Shown: positions 1 through 9,300, numbered from the stretch's first letter. The stretch: 24,583 nucleotides of DNA from a virus (IMGVR_UViG_3300017786_000132:1-24583); one strand, 5' to 3'. Notes: generated by a model from the sequence alone, not told the origin. Program-made: numbers and translations.

Positions 1-947
1 ATGTCTATCTTGTTCTTGAATTGCACATCGTCAAAATCATCGGAGTCCAGTTTGCCTTTTTTCTTCAGTGTCTTGTTCAACTTCTTCAGCGTGGTCTTGT
101 TAACCTCATGCACGTCACCGTGTGCTGTCTTCATTCTCTTCTGGTATGACGGTCCTGCGGTCTCGTTCTCGTTCTGTCTCGTGAAACTTGGCATCATGCC
201 GTTGAACTCCAGTAGGTCGTCCCTGATCGCTTGGTTTTTCTTTTCTATGTTGAGTATCCTCGTGAAACTGTTTGTTATCGCCGCCGTGTAGTATGCGAAA
301 GGGTTGTCTGACTTTGATTCGTCGAACTGTAGTCCGATCTGACTCAACTGCATCAACGCCTGTGACTGCATTTCGTCATTGTAGGTGTAACCCCTCCAGT
401 TGGCCCTGGTACCATACCTCTCACACAGTTTCATGTACATCATGGCCAATTGGTTGGTCATCTTGCCATGGTCCACTGAGAAGTGTCCGTTGTCCATTCC
501 GCCGACCCAGTGTGATTTGCCCACGCACACCAGTTTGTCCTTGACGTCGAACTTGTAGTGTTGGAACGGAGGGAAGTTGACTTTAGTGTGGTGGTCTGCC
601 ACGGTCTTGGGGTTTCGTTTCCTCTCGTCGTCCATGGGCACGTGATCAAACATCATGACCCTGAACACCAGATCCGTCTTGTCTATCTTCCTGGGACTGA
701 CTGTGTAGTCCACTAATTTTATTTTCTTAAGTCCGGCCGCCTTGGCCTCTTCCCACGCTTCCTGTGTCAGTCTCTTGGCCTTGGCCTTGCGTGCCTGTGC
801 CACAGCACTGGCATTGACTTTCTTGAGGTTGGGCACTATGAGGTCATACTGTGCGTCCTCGGGTGCGACATATGAGCAGTAGGTGTTCTTGCTGGCGTGT
901 ATCTGTGCCAGCAGATCTCGGTTGTTTAGGTACTTGACTCTTTTCAT
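1..947 (-). CDS. gp55-like late-transcription sigma factor relative, 3' end cut by window edge
   Basis: The reading frame opens at ATG 947-945 and runs without a stop to the left edge, giving at least 315 residues. A purine-rich AAGAGAA lies about 7 bases upstream and suits this start. The N-terminus (KYLNNRDLLAQI, residues 5-16) resembles the start of T4 gp55 as I remember it. Residues 163-235 resemble its sigma-region-2-like core, including a GYTYNDEM stretch, FDESKSDNPFAYYT and an IEKKNQ helix. T4 gp55 is about 185 residues and binds host RNA polymerase to read TATAAATA late promoters. Here some 110-120 extra residues, rich in Lys and Arg around residues 50-75, separate the two matching parts, and a Lys-rich tail follows. 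It could be the functional gp55 or a longer paralogue conserved in marine T4-like phages. It is divergent from the structural genes and faces a perfect late promoter. The family call is from motifs remembered, not searched. Confidence 0.65.
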   Translation of the reverse strand, partial: MKRVKYLNNRDLLAQIHASKNTYCSYVAPEDAQYDLIVPNLKKVNASAVAQARKAKAKRLTQEAWEEAKAAGLKKIKLVDYTVSPRKIDKTDLVFRVMMFDHVPMDDERKRNPKTVADHHTKVNFPPFQHYKFDVKDKLVCVGKSHWVGGMDNGHFSVDHGKMTNQLAMMYMKLCERYGTRANWRGYTYNDEMQSQALMQLSQIGLQFDESKSDNPFAYYTAAITNSFTRILNIEKKNQAIRDDLLEFNGMMPSFTRQNENETAGPSYQKRMKTAHGDVHEVNKTTLKKLNKTLKKKGKLDSDDFDDVQFKNKID

Positions 948-1014
948 AATTTGTTCTCTTTATATTGTGTTGATTCGTGTCGTATGGTGAATTAAGTGCG
1001 CCTAAAATAATGCC

Positions 1015-1022
1015 TATAAATA
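1015..1022 (+). promoter_or_regulatory. T4-type late promoter box TATAAATA
   Basis: This is an exact match to the T4 late-promoter consensus TATAAATA, which in T4 is read by host RNA polymerase carrying gp55 and gp33. It lies in the 118-bp AT-rich spacer between the divergent gp55-like gene and the tube-cap gene. The start of transcription would fall near 1028-1030, leaving a leader of about 36-38 bases. That leader contains an AAGGAAAG purine run (1048-1055) ahead of the ATG at 1066. It is the best candidate for driving the whole baseplate block. Confidence 0.78.
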
Positions 1023-1065
1023 TAGTTAAAGTATACGAAATTTTACAAAGGAAAGCAACCATATA

Positions 1066-1890
1066 ATGGCATTTGGAGACATAGGCAAGATAGTGAAGAA
1101 CGTGGGAGGGGGCATATTCAACAGGACCCTGGGCAGGCTCACGGGTGCTGGTATTTCCACGGATTCCAGGATCGTCAACGCCAGGGCCAAATGGTCCGGA
1201 CGTTCGGACAAGACCGACTGGCGTGTGAGACTACAGGTACCAGATGGACCTTTAACCAAATTTTTTGATTTCAACAACAATCCCATAATGCAACCATTGG
1301 CGGCATCACAGGGCATATTCTGGCCATTGACACCAGCGGTGGTGATACAACATTCCGCAAACTACAACGCCATGGATCAGGTGCACAGCAACTATCCACA
1401 CCAGGCCTACCAGAACTCACAGGTGGACTCCATGAACATAATCGGAGAATTCCCTGTACAGAATTCTGAGGACGCAAAGCACTGGGTGGCAACTGTGAAT
1501 TTTTTAAGGACAGCGACCAAGATGTTCTTTGGCAGTGAGGATGGCATAGACGGACTCAAAGGTAATCCACCACCAATCATGCACCTGTATGGTTATGGGG
1601 ATCACATGTTCAACAAGGTGCCAGTTGTGATAAACACATTCAACGTTGAGTTGCGACCGGGCATAGATTACATCAGTACAAAACAGAGCGATGTTTATTC
1701 ACAGAGACCGGGCAACGTCAGTGACTTGGTACAGACTGGCGATTCACAGACCTGGGCACCAACGCTGTCAAACATTTCAGTCCTGGTGACACCGATCTAC
1801 AGCAGGGATTCGATCAAGAACTTCTCGATGAAGAAATTCGTTCGTGGAGAACTCAATGGCAAGGGTAGCAACGAGGTAGGATTCATCTAA
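1066..1890 (+). CDS. gp48: Baseplate tail-tube cap protein, gp48/gp54-like
   Basis: Predicted 274-residue protein of the tube-cap/tube-initiator family, which sits on the central hub and starts polymerisation of the inner tail tube. Features shared with T4-like gp48/gp54 proteins are DWRVRLQVP (about residue 51-59), a NYNAMDQVHSNY stretch near residues 99-110, and the conserved NPPPIMHLYGYG segment (about 167-178) followed by a PVVINTFN beta strand and PGIDYI. The N-terminal 20 residues are Gly-rich. It is shorter than T4 gp48 (364 residues). It is the first gene after the TATAAATA promoter and ends in a one-base overlap (TAATG) with the gp53 gene. Distinguishing gp48 from gp54 is uncertain because the two share a fold and I see only one copy here. 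Confidence 0.82.
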   Translation: MAFGDIGKIVKNVGGGIFNRTLGRLTGAGISTDSRIVNARAKWSGRSDKTDWRVRLQVPDGPLTKFFDFNNNPIMQPLAASQGIFWPLTPAVVIQHSANYNAMDQVHSNYPHQAYQNSQVDSMNIIGEFPVQNSEDAKHWVATVNFLRTATKMFFGSEDGIDGLKGNPPPIMHLYGYGDHMFNKVPVVINTFNVELRPGIDYISTKQSDVYSQRPGNVSDLVQTGDSQTWAPTLSNISVLVTPIYSRDSIKNFSMKKFVRGELNGKGSNEVGFI

Positions 1891-2189
1891 TGGCCAAGTA
1901 CTCAAACACATCACCGTATTTCGAAACCAGTGAGGTAGCAGACTACCTGGACATACTGAATCCAAGGACGCTGACCGCGGAGGATGACGATCAAAGTTAC
2001 ACCATAGAGAGGACATACGCTTACAGGCCAGACCTGTTGGCCTATGACCTATACGGCTCACCAAGGCTTTGGTGGGTGTTCGCACAGCGTAATCCAGACC
2101 AGATAGAGGATCCCATATACGACTTCAAACCAGGAGTGACGGTTCAACTGCCAAAGAAAGAGAACCTGCTCAAAGACCTAGGAATATAA
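1890..2189 (+). CDS. gp53: Baseplate wedge protein gp53, short form
   Basis: This 99-residue protein carries the hallmark of the gp53 family: YDLYGSPRLWWVF (residues 52-64) followed by AQRNPD, a DPIYDF segment (74-79) and a C-terminal LysM-like strand ending KDLGI. In T4, gp53 (about 196 residues) joins the wedges to the hub during baseplate assembly. Only the conserved core is present here, and the T4 C-terminal half is missing, with a clean TAA stop. The start overlaps the stop of the tube-cap gene by one base, and a TAGGA ribosome-binding sequence about 8 bases upstream lies inside that gene, so the two are probably translationally coupled. Confidence 0.87.
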   Translation: MAKYSNTSPYFETSEVADYLDILNPRTLTAEDDDQSYTIERTYAYRPDLLAYDLYGSPRLWWVFAQRNPDQIEDPIYDFKPGVTVQLPKKENLLKDLGI

Positions 2190-2192
2190 CCC

Positions 2193-4367
2193 ATGGTAGG
2201 AAAATATAATGGTCCTGATTTTGGGTTCGTAAAAAATGCAAGGGCAGACAAATACAGGAACTTCGATGAATCAGCGGCCTACGCCAGGAAGGCCAGCATA
2301 AAAACACTTCCGCTGGAACCGGATCCCAACGTACTTCACAAGTTCGCATCTTACAACACCATATTCACTCTGTCTGCGTTGAGCACCCGGGAGATACGTA
2401 ATCCCAAGCAGTTCTTCAACGGTGCACCACACGACATCATAGCGAGGAGCGGTGGAATAGGAGCCGCCGCCAACACAAACAACAGGCCACCGGGTGAACG
2501 AGAGAGGTTCACGGAAGACACCAAGGAGACCATCAGCAAGAGTGCCGCGTTGCGAGACGCCCTCAACAGGAGCACCACAGAATTCTACAAGAACAATGAT
2601 CTCTACTTCAAGAACGTTGAGATGACATCCATACCGGGATTGAACGAGAAGAGGCGTCTGACCAGTGTCACCAACATCATGATGGAGTTGGTGGAACCGT
2701 CGGGACTGACGCTGTTGGAGAAAGTGAAAGCGGCCGCGGCCAACAACGGCTTCCTGGATCACCTGGACGCACCCTACTTGCTGACAGTGGAGTTCAAGGG
2801 CTTCGACGAACAGGGCAGGGAAATAAAAGAGAACACAGATTTCATAAAGAGGGTCATACCCATCAAACTGATCACCATGGACATAGACGTGAACCAGGGA
2901 GGATCCTACTACAACATCAAGGCCATACCATACAACGAGTTCGCCCTGACCAACAACTTCATGTATCCGAGGACTAGTGGAACATTGGCTTCAACGAACA
3001 GGACCTTCAAGGACGCTGTGCAGGATCTACAGAACATATTGAATGAACAGAATCAAGACGAGCAGGTCAAGGGATACAACCAATTCCCAGACAGGTATGA
3101 CATATCGATCAGCCAGGACCTCAACCCCGAAGCACAACTGTCGTATGAACTGCTGGGCCAGTCCGGGATGACACAGAAAAAAGAAATCGCCGCCCCTGGC
3201 GAAGAATCTTTCACCATGGAATACATCAAGTTCAACTCTTCGGTTAACCTTTTGAAAATGCTGGAAGAACTGATGAAGACCCATCCGGACTACGGAGCCA
3301 AGAGTTTCGACGAGTGGAGCCAGGCGGTATCCACACCGGGGTCAACAACGTTTGATCCAAACGGTGCTCTGTCCACGTACTTCAAGTACTTCAGGATACG
3401 TACAGCCATCGAGCCCCAGGGCGATTTCGATGAGATACGACAGACCAATGCCAAGGTCATAAGGATCGTGGTTGAACCGTTCTACATCAGCGCCTACAAC
3501 CTGGCAACGGCGGGCATACACCAGGACAAGAACTACCAAGGATACGTGGCCAAGGCCTACAACTACATATTCACAGGTGATAACCTTGACATACAGAACC
3601 TTGACATAAACTACAAGGTGGCCTACTACCAGTCAAGATTGAAGGACCTGGAGGCCAGCGATAGCAGGACGTTCACGCAGAGCAACAAGGATGAGATAGA
3701 GGAGACGGGTACACCGACCAACAGGAAGAGACCGGATGATATGCCAGACCATTTGAATTTTCTTCCACTCAAGAGTGAACCGTCAGTGTACAAGAGTTCC
3801 AACAGCAACCGTACTGGCAAAGCAGACGCCAGGGTGGACCAGTTCTTTGACGCCATAACCAATCCCACCGCGGACATGGTGGTGGTCAACATGAGCATAC
3901 TGGGTGATCCCGCATGGTTGGGCCAGAGCCAGTTCATTCCGGCTACGCCTGTCAACGCCAGCGGCAGTTCGCAGGACAACAACATAGATTTCTTCAGGGG
4001 AGGTGTAAAAGACAACGTCTGGAATCCCGACCTGAAATGTTTCAACTACGACGTGGCCGAACCCATAACAAACCTCACATTTAAAGTGCCACAGGACTTT
4101 GACGACAAGACCGGTGTGTACGAGATGTCAACGGCACAACAGGCGGTGTTCTCGGGTCTCTACAGGGTCACACAGGTGCAACACAGTTTCACTGATGGAC
4201 AGTTCACACAGACACTGACCATGGTGCGATTCAACAACCAGGACGGTAAAGTTACCAACACCAGCAACGAGAAAATCACCAAGAAAAATGGTGTGGTGAC
4301 AGGGGTCACTAATCCCAATCAACGGGCGAGACAGGACATAATTAGTGGAGCACTAGGATCATTATAA
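2193..4367 (+). CDS. Baseplate central hub protein (gp27-position)
   Basis: Predicted 724-residue protein lying between gp53 and the gp5-like spike, where marine T4-like phages keep a large baseplate hub protein. Residues about 130-270 contain a strand-rich region (YLLTVEFKGFD, then PIKLITMDIDVN and YNIKAIPYNEF), as expected for the beta-barrel part of a gp27/gpD-type hub. A C-terminal strand pair near residues 650-680 (LYRVTQVQHSF, FTQTLTMVRF) is typical of the last tail-hub domain, which holds the trimeric spike. It is nearly twice as long as T4 gp27 (391 residues), with extra sequence mostly in the middle and toward the end. An AGGA ribosome-binding site lies about 9 bases before the ATG, 3 bases after the gp53 stop. 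The end overlaps the spike gene by one base. The hub role is firm from position, but homology to gp27 itself is inferred. Confidence 0.72.
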   Translation: MVGKYNGPDFGFVKNARADKYRNFDESAAYARKASIKTLPLEPDPNVLHKFASYNTIFTLSALSTREIRNPKQFFNGAPHDIIARSGGIGAAANTNNRPPGERERFTEDTKETISKSAALRDALNRSTTEFYKNNDLYFKNVEMTSIPGLNEKRRLTSVTNIMMELVEPSGLTLLEKVKAAAANNGFLDHLDAPYLLTVEFKGFDEQGREIKENTDFIKRVIPIKLITMDIDVNQGGSYYNIKAIPYNEFALTNNFMYPRTSGTLASTNRTFKDAVQDLQNILNEQNQDEQVKGYNQFPDRYDISISQDLNPEAQLSYELLGQSGMTQKKEIAAPGEESFTMEYIKFNSSVNLLKMLEELMKTHPDYGAKSFDEWSQAVSTPGSTTFDPNGALSTYFKYFRIRTAIEPQGDFDEIRQTNAKVIRIVVEPFYISAYNLATAGIHQDKNYQGYVAKAYNYIFTGDNLDIQNLDINYKVAYYQSRLKDLEASDSRTFTQSNKDEIEETGTPTNRKRPDDMPDHLNFLPLKSEPSVYKSSNSNRTGKADARVDQFFDAITNPTADMVVVNMSILGDPAWLGQSQFIPATPVNASGSSQDNNIDFFRGGVKDNVWNPDLKCFNYDVAEPITNLTFKVPQDFDDKTGVYEMSTAQQAVFSGLYRVTQVQHSFTDGQFTQTLTMVRFNNQDGKVTNTSNEKITKKNGVVTGVTNPNQRARQDIISGALGSL

Positions 4368-5869
4368 TGGCAGGCAGAGATTACTTAAAGGGACACGCAT
4401 CAACATCGAAGGCACCGGGCAATGACACCGCTTGGTCGGGAGAGAGTGCAGGTCCATACATAGGTGTGGTCAAGAACAACATTGACCCATTGAGGATGGG
4501 CAGATTGCAGGTCAACATTCCCAGCCTCAGCAAGACCAATGATCCCATCAGTGGCAACTTGGTCACATGTGAATACCTTTCGCCTTTCTATGGCGCCAAG
4601 GACGCCAGACACAGCATTCCAGGTTCGACGGCGTACAATGATAGCCAGCACAGTTATGGCTTCTGGGCGGTACCACCTGACATAGGAACCAGGGTGTTGG
4701 TGATATTCGCGGAAGGCAAGATGGACCAGGCGTTCTGGATAGGTTGCGTGCCGGAGCCCATGACCAACCAGATGACACCGGGCATAGCATCAAGCACACT
4801 GACCCACGATGCCTTGGACGGCACCTTCGAGGGAGCGGACGCAGGATTCCAACAAGACAAGAAATCAAGATATGGCACGACCAACGTGCCAGCAGGAGAA
4901 GTCAATAGGACCAACACGGGGGCGACACCACAACAGATTGCCAATGCCAAAAGGCCCATACACCCATTTGCCGAGACTTTGCTGGAACAAGGGTTGAGTG
5001 TGGATGACATCAGGGGTAACACCTCCAGTTCGGCACGTAGGGAAACACCCAGTCAGGTTTTTGGTATTAGCACCCCGGGCCCTAAAAACACGTCTTCGAA
5101 AAAACAATACATAGGAACCAAGGATACCAGGAAAGACGATTTCGTCACAAGAAAGATCGGACACACTTTCGTCATGGATGACGGCGATGTAAACGGTGAC
5201 AACCAACTGACAAGATTGAGATCGGCATCGGGACATCAGATATTGATGCATGACACAGAGGGTGTCGTGTACATAGCCAATGGTACAGGAAATGCCTGGA
5301 TAGAGATGGACAAGTCTGGTAGGATAAGTGTTTATTCGAACAGAGGCATCAACGTCCGATCTGAAGGTGACTTCAATCTACACGCCGACAAGAATATAAA
5401 TTTCCATGCCAAGGAGAATATTAAATTCACCTCAGAAAAAGATTTAGTCTTAAATTCCCAAAGTTACTTGTATGCCATGGGAGAGTCTGGTGTATTAAGT
5501 GCATCACAGAAAGGCAGTGTGAGGAACTATGCTAGGGACGGGATAAGTTCATTCACGGACGGAACACAGTTGCATGGGGCAGGCGGCAGGATAGATCTCG
5601 CAGGATCACAGGTGCACTTCAACAGTGTTAGTGCCAGGAAATCATGGGGACCGTCATGGTTGCAACCTTCACACAAAAAAATTGATCTAGAGCCAGTAAA
5701 GGTTGAAGATATAATCGCAGAACAACCCATCAAAGATGGACAGAAAAACACAGAACAAACAGAAACAACAATCAAAGACTACAAGACAGATAAAGAGAAA
5801 GACGCATTTGTCACACACGAACCATACACCAGACCGGTGGGCGGTAGAGACAAAGACGACATAGCGTAA
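4367..5869 (+). CDS. gp5: gp5-like central spike protein without a lysozyme domain
   Basis: This 500-residue protein has the two ends of a gp5/VgrG spike. Residues about 29-135 form an OB-fold-like domain (GPYIGVVKNN, GRLQVNIP, GFWAVPPDIGTRVLVIF, AFWIGCVPEP). Residues about 259-425 form a beta-helix-like stretch with short repeats such as GINVRSEGDFNLHADKNI and NINFHAKENIKFTSEKDL. In T4 gp5 (575 residues) a T4-lysozyme-like domain lies between these parts. Here that position holds about 120 polar, low-complexity residues (140-258) with no recognisable lysozyme catalytic E-D-T pattern. The last 70 residues are rich in Lys, Asp, Glu and Thr. An AGGA site 8 bases before the ATG lies within the hub gene, and the stop of that gene overlaps the start. 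It probably trimerises as the membrane-piercing needle under the hub. Confidence 0.82.
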   Translation: MAGRDYLKGHASTSKAPGNDTAWSGESAGPYIGVVKNNIDPLRMGRLQVNIPSLSKTNDPISGNLVTCEYLSPFYGAKDARHSIPGSTAYNDSQHSYGFWAVPPDIGTRVLVIFAEGKMDQAFWIGCVPEPMTNQMTPGIASSTLTHDALDGTFEGADAGFQQDKKSRYGTTNVPAGEVNRTNTGATPQQIANAKRPIHPFAETLLEQGLSVDDIRGNTSSSARRETPSQVFGISTPGPKNTSSKKQYIGTKDTRKDDFVTRKIGHTFVMDDGDVNGDNQLTRLRSASGHQILMHDTEGVVYIANGTGNAWIEMDKSGRISVYSNRGINVRSEGDFNLHADKNINFHAKENIKFTSEKDLVLNSQSYLYAMGESGVLSASQKGSVRNYARDGISSFTDGTQLHGAGGRIDLAGSQVHFNSVSARKSWGPSWLQPSHKKIDLEPVKVEDIIAEQPIKDGQKNTEQTETTIKDYKTDKEKDAFVTHEPYTRPVGGRDKDDIA

Positions 5870-5872
5870 ATA
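5865..5872 (+). promoter_or_regulatory. Possible late-promoter box CGTAAATA before gp25
   Basis: The sequence matches six of eight bases of TATAAATA, with the TAAATA core intact. The TAA of the core is the stop codon of the spike gene. The core ends exactly six bases before the gp25 start codon, the same spacing as at 22702-22707. If it works like a T4 late promoter, transcription would start at or within a base or two of the ATG, giving a leaderless message. This agrees with the lack of a ribosome-binding sequence here. Confidence 0.4.
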
Positions 5873-5878
5873 TAGCAT

Positions 5879-6292
5879 ATGGCATACGGGGATTCAGGAT
5901 CAGGAGATTTATCAAACAAGTCAGTGACCTTCAAGGGGTTCAGCTCACGTGCGGACAAGCAGAACTTCAAACTGTACGACTTCGAGGTTGCCAAGCAGGA
6001 TCTGATCAACAGGTTGAGTGTGCGTAAGGGCGAGAGGGTTGAGAACCCAGAATTTGGTACGATAATTTATGACGCCATATTTGAACCATTCACAGAGCAA
6101 CTCAAAGACGCCATAGTGGAGGACATAACCGCCAATTTGAACGCAGATCCACGGATCAGCACAGAGGAGATCTTGGTCACGGAAGCGGACAAGGGCATAG
6201 CCATACAGGCCACTATAACCTTTGTTCCACTGAACATCACCGAGAAACTGCGATTCAACTTCGACGAGAACTCACTACTGCGTCTATCTTAA
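5879..6292 (+). CDS. gp25: Baseplate wedge protein gp25
   Basis: This 137-residue protein matches the gp25 family in length (T4 gp25 is 132) and motifs. It has the RKGERVENPEFGT segment (residues 49-61), IFEPF, then DPRI (90-93) and the terminal beta pairs ITFVPLN and LRFNFDEN. In contractile tails gp25 is part of the wedge core with gp6 and gp53, and initiates sheath assembly. The start has no Shine-Dalgarno sequence within 15 bases, unlike the upstream genes of this block, but no other in-frame ATG occurs before the conserved core. A TAAATA element lies six bases upstream. The gene sits in the conserved gp25-gp6 pair and is followed by a 42-base spacer. Confidence 0.93.
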   Translation: MAYGDSGSGDLSNKSVTFKGFSSRADKQNFKLYDFEVAKQDLINRLSVRKGERVENPEFGTIIYDAIFEPFTEQLKDAIVEDITANLNADPRISTEEILVTEADKGIAIQATITFVPLNITEKLRFNFDENSLLRLS

Positions 6293-6312
6293 TATACGCA
6301 CATTTTCTAACA

Positions 6313-6320
6313 CATAAATA
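6313..6320 (+). promoter_or_regulatory. Probable late-promoter box CATAAATA before gp6
   Basis: Seven of eight bases match TATAAATA. It lies in the 42-base AT-rich spacer between gp25 and gp6, 14 bases before the gp6 ATG at 6335. A start of transcription about six or seven bases beyond the box would leave a leader of only about seven bases, and the spacer contains no Shine-Dalgarno sequence. The noncoding position makes it more convincing than boxes that overlap stop codons. Confidence 0.55.
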
Positions 6321-6334
6321 CCGTTGTAATTACA

Positions 6335-9300
6335 ATGGCCACAACAGATAGACAGAACAGATTATTAGTAGCGGAAGATTGGAGGAAGATCTACCAGGCT
6401 TTCCAACAGGCCGACTTCAAATCATACGATTTCGAGACCTTGAGAAGGACCATGGTAGCATATCTACAGGAGAACTACCCGGATGACTTCAACGATTTCG
6501 TTGAGAGTTCTGAGTATGTGGCACTGATAGATCTTATTGCTTACATCTCACAAGCACTTTCATTCAGGGTTGACCTGAACGCCAGGGAGAACTTCCTAGA
6601 GACAGCGGAGAGAAGGAATAGTGTACTAAGGTTGGCGAGATTGATCAACTACAACGCCAAAAGGAATCAACCAGCAACAGGACTGTTAAAGATAGATTCA
6701 ATATCGACCACACAGGATGTACAGGACAGCACAGGGACAAATCTAGCAAATCAAAATATTATTTGGAATGATTCAGCAAACTCAAACTACAGGGAGCAGT
6801 TCACTGCGATACTGAACGCGGCAAACCAGACTGGACAACTGTTTGGCAACCCAAGGGAATCAGGCACAATCGGTGGTATCACCACAGAGGTATACACTTT
6901 AAGTTCCAATCAGTTGGATCTACCCATATTCAAATTTCAAAAATCAGTTGGCGGCGTATCGAGAGCATTCGAGATAGTGCCCAGCACTATTAATGATTCT
7001 GATTCAATATACGAATCTTCACCAGTGCCCGGAACGGGACTGACCTACACCTATAGGACCGATGGATCAGGAGACAGTTCAAACAACACAGGTTTCTTCT
7101 TCCTGTTCAAACAAGGCACAATGCAGAACCAAGAGTTCACTGTGGACACAGCGATCACAAATTATGTTAAAAGTTTTGAGACATCCAACATCAACAACAC
7201 AGACGTGTGGTTGTACAAGTTAGACCAATTCGGACAGTTGTCAGAGTCATGGACCAAAGTTCCATCATTGTCAGGGAACAACGCAATTTATAACTCTCTG
7301 TCAAAGGCAGAGAGAAACACTTACAACGTGGTGACCAAGAACAACGACGCGATCGACTTTGTGTTTGGAGACGGCAACTTCTCTAACATACCACTTGGAA
7401 GTTTCAGGACCTACTACAGGGTCAGCGACAACGCCAAGTATGCGATACAGTCATCGGACATACAGAACGTACAGTTGACCGTGCCATACACGGACGCCAA
7501 CGGTGCACAGCAGAGTTTGACCATGAGCATAAGTTTGAAGGCCAGCGTTTACAATTCAGCCGCCACGGAATCCAATGATTCAATCAAAGAAAAGGCCGCA
7601 CAGGTCTACTATTCACAGAACAGGATGATCACAGCAGAGGACTACCAAGTGGTGCCTTTGAGTGCGTCACAGGAGATAGTGAAAGTGAGATCCGTAAACA
7701 GATCAGCATCAGGTATATCGAGGGCAAAAGAAATACTTGATCCAACCGGTGCATATTCTAACGTGAGTGTGTTCGCAGAGGACGGAATATTATACAGGGA
7801 AGAATCTCTACAGCAGTTCACATTCACTTTCAACAACAGGAGTGACATACAGTCAACAATAGACACATCTGTAGAAGCGAAACTTAAAGAAGCGTATGCT
7901 AGGCAGTTCTACTATCTGAAGTACGGAACTAAAGATGCCAGCACACTTTCCGCAACATGGAATTCGACCACAACATCGACCAACACCAACACAGGTTATT
8001 TCACTTCTGGTGGAGCGTTGGTGATAGGTGATTCGGCCACTTCCAACATGAAGTTCGCCAAACCGGGTGCATTGGTCAAGTTCACATCACCAGACACCAG
8101 GAAGTTCTTGAACGGTACACTAGTAACCTCTACTACGGACAATGCAGAAGACAGGGCATGGGCCAAGATAGGAGATGTTGTGCTTGATGGAGCCAACGGT
8201 GGAGTTGGCAATCTTGAATCAGGGGTAGGTCCTGTGACTCTGGCAGACATCATACCAAACGGGTCTGTGGTCAATGCCATAATCCCTAATTTTACAACTT
8301 CGTTTTCATCAACACTAGAAACAGATTTGCAAGACAGGATAGAGGCTTACGAGGAATTTGGATTGAGATATGACGTCGATTCAGAAACATGGAAGGTGAT
8401 AACATCAACAAATTTAAGCACTAGCACAGTCTTTGATTTAGCCGGAGCGGGATCAACCACAGGCACAAACGCTGATGCTAGTTGGTGGTTCAAGTTCACA
8501 AATGACGGCAATACATATACGGTGCAGTACAGGAAATTAGATTATATATTCGAATCTGAATCACAGAACAAGTTCCATTATGACGTGGAAGAGAAAATTT
8601 ACGATTACACAACAGGCAAGAGTGTCAAGGACACAGTCAAGATATTGAAGACCAATAGCATTGTTTCAACGGGCAATAGTGTTGGATATCCAATCACGTG
8701 GCAAGTGGTTGACGTAGTCACAGAAGCAGACGGTTTCCAGGATAACAGGAAAGTAAAGATTGGATTCTTTGATGCTGATGATGATGGAGTAGTAGACAAC
8801 CCTGAAATATTTGACATTTACGTTGAGCCTACACTTTCGGAATCTACTAAATTTGTGTTCTTTGAAAAGTACACGTCCTATGACAACATCGAAAGATTCA
8901 GACCATACGCATCAACCAACTTTGTTGTTGCTGAAAAAGAAACAGACATCAATTTAAACACGTCCACTTATACCGACGAGCAACTATTTTATTTCTATGA
9001 CAGTGCCGAGGACGTGATCAAGAAGTACAGTTCTACCACCAACACTTTAAGCACTACTACTGACTACACAGCAAGGAAAGGCAGAGGTTCTATTAATTTC
9101 CAGTACAAGCACCACGCAGGACAGGAAACCAGAATTGATCCTAGTGTATCAAACATCGTTGACGTATATCTGTTGGAGAGAACCTATGACAACCTGTTCA
9201 GAATCTGGTTGCAGGAAGGTGGATCGAAACCAACTGTGTCCACAGCAGACCAGTTGAGGATAAATTACTCAGGCACACTTAACCCATTGAAATCTTTATC

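Noticed and set aside
272-544. A 90-codon plus-strand frame opposite the gp55-like gene
   Set aside because: The minus strand has a long frame with gp55-like motifs and a ribosome-binding site. The plus frame is Cys/Pro/Arg-rich and without motifs.
957-964. TATAAAGA on the minus strand, seven of eight bases of the late-promoter box, upstream of the gp55-like gene
   Set aside because: It overlaps the likely ribosome-binding sequence, so a transcript starting from it would lose that site. A gp55-type gene is also expected to be expressed before late transcription. I take it as chance in AT-rich sequence.
2271-2762. A 163-codon open frame on the minus strand
   Set aside because: It lies wholly inside the hub gene, whose plus-strand product has conserved features. 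The minus-strand translation has odd composition and no motif or ribosome-binding site, so it is a shadow frame.
3626-4045. A 139-codon minus-strand frame within the hub gene
   Set aside because: It is the antisense reading of a well supported gene, with no start signal and no recognisable protein features.
4787-5140. A hidden tail lysozyme in the middle of the spike protein
   Set aside because: I looked for the T4-lysozyme-like catalytic pattern expected between the OB-fold and the beta-helix. The residues are polar and low in complexity and show none of it.
5391-5400. TATAAATT inside the spike gene as an internal late promoter
   Set aside because: It is one base off the consensus but lies in the middle of the beta-helix coding region with no gene start nearby.
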